Positions 42,594 through 47,827 of a stretch of DNA of 47,827 nucleotides are shown here, piece by piece. Source of the DNA: Bryobacteraceae bacterium. Its GTDB lineage: Bacteria; Acidobacteriota; Terriglobia; Bryobacterales; Bryobacteraceae. The DNA is taken from assembly GCA_025056865.1 (NCBI GenBank), contig JANWVO010000007.1:1-47827 (forward strand), given 5' to 3'. The position numbers were made by a program, and so were the translations under genes. Within the stretch, counting starts at the first letter, position 1. The number at the start of each line of letters is the position of its first letter. The notes below the pieces were generated by a model that was given only the letters and a program-made list of their open reading frames with translations, was not told where the DNA came from and did no database searches.

Positions 42594-44681
42594 TCATTGC
42601 CCCTGTTCGGCTGCCTGTAGCTTCGACAGAACGGCCGTGCATTCCTGCAAAAGCGACGGCGGATGGGCCAGCCCGGAGACGTTCAGCAGCAACCGGGCGC
42701 GGGTGGCGCCCACGTAAAAAGATGCCCTGCCTTCCGTTGTAGCCGGGAACAGATCCGCGCCGACAAGAAAAACTACCGGCGCGTCATACCCCTTGGCGCC
42801 TTTCGTTGTCGAAAGCGTCAGGTGATTTGGCCGGAAAATCAGCTTGTCGCGATCTGCACTTCGACCGTAGGGTTGCAGGATGCCTTCTATGGATCCGGCG
42901 GGGAGCCTGCTGCGGATCCGTTCGCCCAGATCGCGGAACTCGGTGCTCACATGGAACTCCACAAGAATGTCTTCGGGCCTGACCGATTCCTCCACGATAA
43001 GCCGCCGCAACTCGGACACCACCCATTCGAGCTCCTGCTCGCGGCTCGGGAAGAGATGCACCCGAGGCCAGGCCCAGCTTCCCCGGGCGAAGTGGACGCG
43101 GACCAGCTCCCCCTGCTCTTCAATCAACGGCTTGTCCCCCAGCCGCCTGTTGCGAAGCGTGTCCAGGTCTGCGAACGCCTTCATCTCCGCCCGCACCCCA
43201 GGTGGCCCGCAAGAGCCGATGAGGAGATTGAAGGCGAATTCCACAATCTGGCGCGTGTTGCGGAAACACTCCTTCATCACGCGCGAACGGTCGCCCCGCT
43301 GGACATCGATCCCCACATGTCTCCAGACCGGCCGCGTCCTGCCGTACAGATTCTGGGCATCGTCGTAGAAAATGATCAATGTCTTTTCTCCCGTGCGCCG
43401 GTCCGGCCGGATCAGGTCCAGCAACAGCCGGAATTCCTCTTCCTCGAAATCCTGGCCTTCATCCACGAACATGGCATCCAACAGGAACGGCTCGAGCGCC
43501 GCCTCCCTCTGCGCCCGCAGCTCCGCCAGTTGCCGGCGGTACTCGGCCGCCCGCTTCGCGGCCTCCTCCACGCCGTCCTCCCCCTGAATCCTTACATAGT
43601 GGATGGGCAACCCTTCCTCGATGAGATCCCACATCAGGCCGTTGAGGTGCGAGATTTTCACCACACCATCGGGAATCGCCCCCATCGTCTGCTGCGCATA
43701 GGAATCATGGATTTTCGACCGGATCAGGGAAACCAGCGCACGGTTGAAGCACACCACTGCCACGCGGGGAGCAGCCGGCCCCGGCTGGAACAACTCGCCC
43801 TGCTGTGTCAGGGCACGCTTCACATAGCGGGCTGTCATGTTGGCCAGCACCACGGTTTTTCCGCTGCCTGCCACGCCGCGGATCAGGCGCGGCTGCCCGC
43901 GCACTTCCAGGCGCGACAGCTCCTGCTGCTCCGCCGACAGATACTTGTCGGAATTCAACAGGTCATCGATGTAGGCGCCAAGCCGCTCCTGGCTGACCTC
44001 TCTCCGGACCGGCCGTTGCTGCTGGATCACCGCGGAGTCCCCAAACGCCCGGCGCACCAGTTCGATCTGCCGGGCCGTGAAGGGGAGATTCATTCCCAGC
44101 AGCTTCTGCTTCCCGCTGGCAAACTCCATCAGCCGTTGCCGCAGCGAATCGTTGCCCAGATCCTCTGCCAGCCATAACCGGTCCATCTCCACGCACTGGT
44201 GGAAACCCGCCGCCTCCCAATCGGAGCGGGAGATGTTCGGCAGGCTCACGAAGTATTCCAGCAACGGGATCTGCTCGCCCGGCTCCGACGCCCTCTCCAC
44301 CGCGTTCTTGATCTCGAACATCGCCAGGCGGACCTGTTGAAACGGGTTCTCCGGCCGCATGAGGCCCTTCCGGCGAACATAAAACGAGCCGCCGGAGATC
44401 CGCTCGATCATCGAAATCGGATAGCCTTTCACCTCCACCACCACCACACCGACCAGGGGGTGGCAAAGCACCGCATCCGCCGGCCGCTGCGTGCTGCGCG
44501 CCGTGCAGGGCTCAAAGTAGAGGAACCCGCCGGCATGGTCGCCAAAGGCTTTCAACAGGGCGATGCCGACCCTGGCCTGCGCCTGGTCGCGCACGTCGTC
44601 GATGCCGAGCACCTCCAATCGGGCCTGCCTGGCCTGCCGTTTGAGCTCGCCTCTCCAGTCCAGGTCTCGTGCTTCGGGCAT
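42594..44681 (-). CDS. NERD-domain superfamily 1 helicase
   Basis: Protein of 695 residues that joins a nuclease-related NERD domain to a UvrD/Rep-like helicase. In the NERD part, Asp69 and Glu83-Val-Lys85 (VVEVKGYP) give the PD-(D/E)xK core, with a conserved Gln at 115-116. Walker A is GVAGSGKT (269-276) and Walker B is MFVDEGQDFEEEEF. The C-terminal motifs are STTKGAKGYDAPVVFLVGAD and FYVGATRARLLLNV. All look intact, so it is probably an active DNA nuclease-helicase. Such proteins occur as lone genes and in phage-defence islands; no defence partner is seen here. A 856-base gene-free stretch lies upstream. DNA repair or defence are both possible. Confidence 0.85.
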   Translation of the reverse strand: MPEARDLDWRGELKRQARQARLEVLGIDDVRDQAQARVGIALLKAFGDHAGGFLYFEPCTARSTQRPADAVLCHPLVGVVVVEVKGYPISMIERISGGSFYVRRKGLMRPENPFQQVRLAMFEIKNAVERASEPGEQIPLLEYFVSLPNISRSDWEAAGFHQCVEMDRLWLAEDLGNDSLRQRLMEFASGKQKLLGMNLPFTARQIELVRRAFGDSAVIQQQRPVRREVSQERLGAYIDDLLNSDKYLSAEQQELSRLEVRGQPRLIRGVAGSGKTVVLANMTARYVKRALTQQGELFQPGPAAPRVAVVCFNRALVSLIRSKIHDSYAQQTMGAIPDGVVKISHLNGLMWDLIEEGLPIHYVRIQGEDGVEEAAKRAAEYRRQLAELRAQREAALEPFLLDAMFVDEGQDFEEEEFRLLLDLIRPDRRTGEKTLIIFYDDAQNLYGRTRPVWRHVGIDVQRGDRSRVMKECFRNTRQIVEFAFNLLIGSCGPPGVRAEMKAFADLDTLRNRRLGDKPLIEEQGELVRVHFARGSWAWPRVHLFPSREQELEWVVSELRRLIVEESVRPEDILVEFHVSTEFRDLGERIRSRLPAGSIEGILQPYGRSADRDKLIFRPNHLTLSTTKGAKGYDAPVVFLVGADLFPATTEGRASFYVGATRARLLLNVSGLAHPPSLLQECTAVLSKLQAAEQGQ

Positions 44682-45537
44682 GAGTTCGAAACCTCAGGGA
44701 TCGGCCACGGGTCTGCACCGGGCCGGCCACTCTGCTGCCTGCCGCCAGCCCGTCTCCCGTGGCTCCGGCAAACGGCGCCGCCCGGAATGATGCTGGCAAG
44801 GCGGTGGCCATCGATGAAAATGCCTCGATTTCCGAATGTGTTATCGGTTGATGACGGGCGGATCTTTACGGTATCGGACGCGCGGTTGCACCCCGCTGCA
44901 CCATCTCCCCGGCCTTGCCCTCCGCCCGGCACTGCCTGCGCATCCGGCCGGCGCCCGAAACCGGTCCGGACGGGAAACCTCGACCCGCCACAGCACGGGA
45001 TGTCTCGAGGCGGGCGAGCACAGGAACAGGACAACAGCGGCTGCCTGCCGCCGCGCCTGCCCGCCCGGCAAGAAAACCCCATGCGCCGCCCGGAAGGCAG
45101 GAGCACTTTCCGATGCGCGCCAGCCCGCCAGACTCGTGCATCACTCCCCCGGCCGTCCCGCAGACCGGAGCGGCCCATGCCGTCCCCGCCCGATGCCTGC
45201 GCCGGTCACTCCCTCCCTGACGCCGGACGGGTTGCCGGCAGCGGAAAACCGCATTCTGGACCGGGGTTCAGGGAAAGCCGCAACTCGCCGGGCAGACCGC
45301 GCCTGCCGGAAAAGAGGCTCCCGCATTTCCGCGATGGAGCGGCACTTGGAGTGCAAAGGCCTGAAGTGTTATCCCGAGTTCGGCCCATGGTGATTTGGCA
45401 GCGAAGAGAAGCAAAAGAAGGACACGAAGGGCGCGGAAATGGCGGGGAAAAAAATTTCCCTGAATCAGGCATTCGCGCAATCCATGGCTTCTGACGACGC
45501 GCCGAACATGGGATCGATGACGAACGGGAGGCCCGAT
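44682..45537. other. Gene-free region between the helicase and the PQQ operon
   Basis: These 856 bases hold no gene I can support. Open frames have biased Pro/Arg compositions and no domain. Two parts stand out: an AT-richer patch near 44805-44880 and a purine-rich, A-rich tract near 45405-45455 that reads like degenerate GAAG/ACGAAG repeats. The latter ends in the inverted repeat at 45445-45460. The region may contain divergent promoters for the helicase and PQQ genes, or a decayed gene. Confidence 0.5.
45445..45460. promoter_or_regulatory. AT-core inverted repeat upstream of the PQQ operon
   Basis: GGGAAA and TTTCCC flank a run of four A, a 6-bp inverted repeat 78 bases before the ATG at 45538. 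It shares its GGAAA/TTTCC core with the longer palindrome at 45568-45588. Confidence 0.35.
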
Positions 45538-47067
45538 ATGCAGCAAATTCTACCGGAGCGCGGGTCCGGCTGGAAAATTTTTCCAGCCCTTCTGGGTGCA
45601 ATGGCGCTGGCGGGCGCGGCTGCGGCGGCCGATTGGCCCCAATTGCAGTGCGATGCCGCGCGCAGCGGGTTTCAACCGGGTGAAATTCTGGCGACAAACC
45701 GCCACACAAATTCGAATCCGGCCGGGTACGGCGCCCCCGCGTGGGCCTGGAATGCGCCGGAGGCCCTGAGTGGGCAGCCCGTGGTGGCGCAGGGCATTGT
45801 CGCGATCGGAACGGTGCGGGGCAGAGTCTTCGCGCTCGATGAGCGGACAGGCGCGGTGCGCTGGACGGCGGACGCCGGAGCGCCGGTGTTTGCGACACTC
45901 GCGATTGCAGACGGGAAGGTGATTGTGCCGACGCAGCGCGGCGAGCTGCTGGCGTTGGCGGCCAACTCGGGGCAGCAGGTCTGGGTCTACCGCGGGGCGC
46001 GGAAAGGGTATTCCGCCTCGCCCGCAGTGGCGGGTGGCCGGATCTATGTGGGATCCAAAGACGGGCGGATGCATGCGGTGGATCTGGCGTCAGGACAGGC
46101 AGCCTGGGTGTTCGAAGTGGGCGGGCCCGGCGACGCCGGGGCCGAGCGGGCGGCCATTCTGGCCTCGGCGGCGGTGCTGGACGGGCGCGTGTATTTCGGC
46201 GCGGAAAACCTGTTCGCTTATGCGCTCGATGCCAACACCGGGGCCAGGCTCTGGCGGCGGCGGCTTCACGGGCAGTCCTTCAGTTGGCTGTGGCCGGTGG
46301 CGAGCCGGCAGGCAGGAGGAGTGGTGATTTTCCGGACAACGCCCGTCTATTCCCACGGCCAGATGCTCATTGACGACGAGTATTTCCTCCAGCAGGCCAC
46401 CGGAGTCAGCGACGCGACGCAGAGCGACGGAACGCCGCAGCAATGGCTTGCCGAGCAGCGTGCCATCAGCCAGCGGCTGCGGAACAACCCGCACCGGCGG
46501 TCTTTCTGGGTGCTGCGGGCGAGCGACGGGCAGGACCGCTACAGCATGCCGGAGCCGGTGCTGTGGACGAGCGGAAGCGGCGACGCGGGCGCGCCCCCGG
46601 TGGTCGACGACGCCAGCGGGCGCGCGTGGATGACGGCGCGCAGCGCGTGGGCGCGCTTTGACGGCATGGGCGTGCGTCCGTTCGGCGACCTAAACCCCAT
46701 CAACCTCGGCGGCTTCGATCCGGCCGTTTATTCCGATGGGAATGGAATCGAAAACCGGCTGTTTCTCCGCTTTTTCCGCTGCGCGAGCCCGCATTTCGGC
46801 TGCAAGGAAGCGTGGGAGGATTTCCACAAAATCAGCGATGAATTCGAGGTGCTGACGGCGACGCCCAATGCGGTGGTCGTGGCCAACTGGGTTTCCGTGG
46901 GCGGCGTAGACCTGGCCACGCACCGGACGTTCAATATCCGCTTCTACAGCACCGACGATACGGGGGCCGCGGGGCTGTACGGGACCCACGTGGGCGCCGT
47001 GATTGCCAACGGCCGGGTGGTGCTGCGCGACACGGCGGGGCTGAAATCCTATGCCATTCCGCGCTGA
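45538..47067 (+). CDS. Secreted PQQ-like beta-propeller repeat protein
   Basis: Exported protein of 509 residues. The ATG at 45538 is chosen because GGGAGG ends 6 bases upstream; an in-frame ATG at 45439 would add a long non-signal extension. A signal peptide (about residues 8-31, KIFPALLGAMALAGAAAAA) precedes WPQLQCDAARSGFQP, the usual opening of PQQ-propeller proteins. Blade repeats follow, for example GRVFALDERTGAVRWT, GELLALAANSGQQVWVY and GRMHAVDLASGQAAWVF. It has no dehydrogenase active-site cysteine pair that I can see, so it is more likely a structural or binding propeller than a PQQ enzyme. It is followed after 13 bases by the gene at 47081. Confidence 0.83.
   Translation: MQQILPERGSGWKIFPALLGAMALAGAAAAADWPQLQCDAARSGFQPGEILATNRHTNSNPAGYGAPAWAWNAPEALSGQPVVAQGIVAIGTVRGRVFALDERTGAVRWTADAGAPVFATLAIADGKVIVPTQRGELLALAANSGQQVWVYRGARKGYSASPAVAGGRIYVGSKDGRMHAVDLASGQAAWVFEVGGPGDAGAERAAILASAAVLDGRVYFGAENLFAYALDANTGARLWRRRLHGQSFSWLWPVASRQAGGVVIFRTTPVYSHGQMLIDDEYFLQQATGVSDATQSDGTPQQWLAEQRAISQRLRNNPHRRSFWVLRASDGQDRYSMPEPVLWTSGSGDAGAPPVVDDASGRAWMTARSAWARFDGMGVRPFGDLNPINLGGFDPAVYSDGNGIENRLFLRFFRCASPHFGCKEAWEDFHKISDEFEVLTATPNAVVVANWVSVGGVDLATHRTFNIRFYSTDDTGAAGLYGTHVGAVIANGRVVLRDTAGLKSYAIPR
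45568..45588. promoter_or_regulatory. Perfect 21-base palindrome at the start of the PQQ gene
   Basis: GGCTGGAAAA and TTTTCCAGCC are perfect inverted repeats around a single T. They cover codons 11-17 of the propeller gene. They may form an operator, or an mRNA hairpin that affects early translation. Confidence 0.4.
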
Positions 47068-47080
47068 AGGGAGGCGAGCC

Positions 47081-47722
47081 ATGCGGCCGGCAGCACTCAT
47101 TCTTCTTCTTGCTTTCGCAGCGCAGGCGCAGACCGTCGACACGGCGGCGGCGCGGCGCTACGCACTCGAACGTTTGCAGGTGCGCAACGTCAGCAGCGCG
47201 GCCGACCCCCTGCGGACGGAACTGGAGGCCGACATCCTTCGCTTCCTCGATTTCTCCGATCGCAACGGCCGGCCCGGCCCCGCCTATTTCGAGATCGGCA
47301 TCACGGGCAGTTGGATGCTCTACGGCAATCCAGGCGAGACCGCCTATGTGATGTCGCTCGCGCTCCCGTATCTCAGCCCTGCCGCCCAGGCGCGCGTGCG
47401 GGCGTTTCTGGCGGCGATGGTGCGGGCGGCGGATCCCACCGAGGTCGCCTTTGAGCACTGCGGCGGCTGGGGTGCCTGCGAGCTGCGCCCGCCGCGGCGC
47501 GAGTTCCACCTTTTGCCGCTGGCGACGGATCCGGAGCCGCTGCGGCCCAACATCTGGCCTCCGGTGCAGGTGCCGCCGGAGACCATCTACATGCTGTGGC
47601 AGTATGCCGAAGCCACCGGAGACTGGGACTTCGTCTCGGCCACGCGGCCTCCCTCGGGGGCGCGTTGGGCGCGGCTGCGGAACCTGAAATTAGTACGGAA
47701 GCACCAGGCGAGTTTTGAATGA
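47081..47722 (+). CDS. Secreted hypothetical protein, probably truncated
   Basis: Frame of 213 residues with a strong ribosome site (GGGAGG before the ATG) and a signal peptide (MRPAALILLLAFAAQAQ). I do not recognise the family. The body looks like an all-helical enzyme fragment: AYFEIGITGSWMLYGNP, then PPETIYMLWQYAEATGDWDF. After about residue 190 the sequence becomes basic and ends abruptly (RNLKLVRKHQASFE), just as the DNA becomes AT-richer. This suggests a premature stop from a small insertion, deletion or assembly edge effect rather than a natural C-terminus. Operon partner of the PQQ propeller gene. Confidence 0.55.
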   Translation: MRPAALILLLAFAAQAQTVDTAAARRYALERLQVRNVSSAADPLRTELEADILRFLDFSDRNGRPGPAYFEIGITGSWMLYGNPGETAYVMSLALPYLSPAAQARVRAFLAAMVRAADPTEVAFEHCGGWGACELRPPRREFHLLPLATDPEPLRPNIWPPVQVPPETIYMLWQYAEATGDWDFVSATRPPSGARWARLRNLKLVRKHQASFE

Positions 47723-47827
47723 AAAATGAATGAATAGTTGGTGCCGGACGCTGCCCGGTGCCTTGCGTCTCCTCCAGTGACGGCTCCCCGGAATCCCCCG
47801 CGGCCAACCTGTTCCTCTGGCTCCGAG
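47723..47827. other. Window end, no gene seen
   Basis: The first 30 bases are AT-rich with GAATGA repeated (gaatga-aaaat-gaatga), unlike the surrounding DNA; the rest returns to high GC. I see no reading frame that clearly continues the preceding protein. Confidence 0.35.

Noticed and set aside
45405-45455. Purine-rich GAAG/ACGAAG tract considered as a CRISPR or tandem repeat
   Set aside because: The units are irregular and too short, with no constant spacers; it may be a degenerate intergenic repeat only.
44199-45494. Plus-strand open frame of 431 codons crossing the helicase start and the gene-free region
   Set aside because: Half is antisense to the NERD-helicase and the rest is Pro/Arg-rich without a domain.
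1-47827. Search for insertion sequences, integrases, phage genes, CRISPR arrays and attachment sites, including next to both tRNAs
   Set aside because: No transposase, integrase or phage-like protein is encoded, and I found no direct repeat of either tRNA 3' end within the window.

Overview
This is a GC-rich, densely packed window from a Gram-negative bacterium. It most resembles Acidobacteriota, probably the Bryobacterales/Solibacter group. That placement is an inference from gene content: a roughly 1,250-residue Oar-like TonB-dependent receptor with an N-terminal carboxypeptidase-regulatory-like domain, a DUF6544 protein, secreted carbohydrate-active enzymes (CE15, GH127), several twin-arginine (Tat) leaders on enzymes of normally cytosolic families, and a bacterial TrmB-type regulator. 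There is no rRNA, so the placement cannot be confirmed here. I see no phage, insertion sequence, CRISPR array or integron.

Layout. (1) 1-10.4 kb: start of a secreted protein gene, the TonB receptor, an organophosphate:phosphate antiporter, then a minus-strand block with a CE15 glucuronoyl esterase translationally coupled to a DUF6544 protein and an OmpR-type response regulator plus sensor kinase. (2) 10.4-16.3 kb: a secreted HIT-family protein divergent from an ArnT-like GT39 glycosyltransferase that is coupled to a Tat-leader DegT aminotransferase; then a DHH-like/pseudo-receiver fusion divergent from a REC-GGDEF diguanylate cyclase. (3) 16.2-25.8 kb: cell wall amidase and lytic transglycosylase, mobA, an MlaF-like ATPase, an SH3 lipoprotein, aspartate aminotransferase, coaD, a hypothetical protein, a Dabb protein, and a photolyase/cryptochrome with its DUF2256 partner. 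(4) 26.3-37.1 kb: tRNA-Gly, an exopolysaccharide sugar transferase, a TrmB-like regulator, a GT2 polyprenyl glycosyltransferase, gyrA, adenosine-specific kinase, an M28 peptidase and RNase R. (5) 37.1-47.8 kb: GH127 and sugar isomerase/epimerase with Tat leaders, tRNA-Lys, a GT-C membrane protein, a NERD-helicase, and a PQQ-propeller operon whose last gene looks truncated.

Themes. Polysaccharide uptake, degradation and surface sugar chemistry recur: the receptor, CE15, GH127, isomerase, two GT-C enzymes, GT2 and the polyprenyl sugar transferase. Signalling appears as a two-component pair and a c-di-GMP synthase beside a possible DHH-type phosphoesterase. Convergent gene pairs overlap or almost touch at seven places, and one pair shares a hairpin terminator holding both stop codons.

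The most notable non-coding pattern is that several genes without a Shine-Dalgarno sequence carry a TANNNT (-10-like) hexamer ending 5-8 bases before the start codon, which predicts leaderless mRNAs. In one divergent pair the two -10 elements overlap within 8 bp. Nothing here is a clearly new multi-gene defence or metabolic system. The best candidates for new biology are the leaderless/bidirectional promoters, the DHH-like/pseudo-receiver protein beside a diguanylate cyclase, and Tat leaders on a PLP-dependent aminotransferase and a sugar isomerase.
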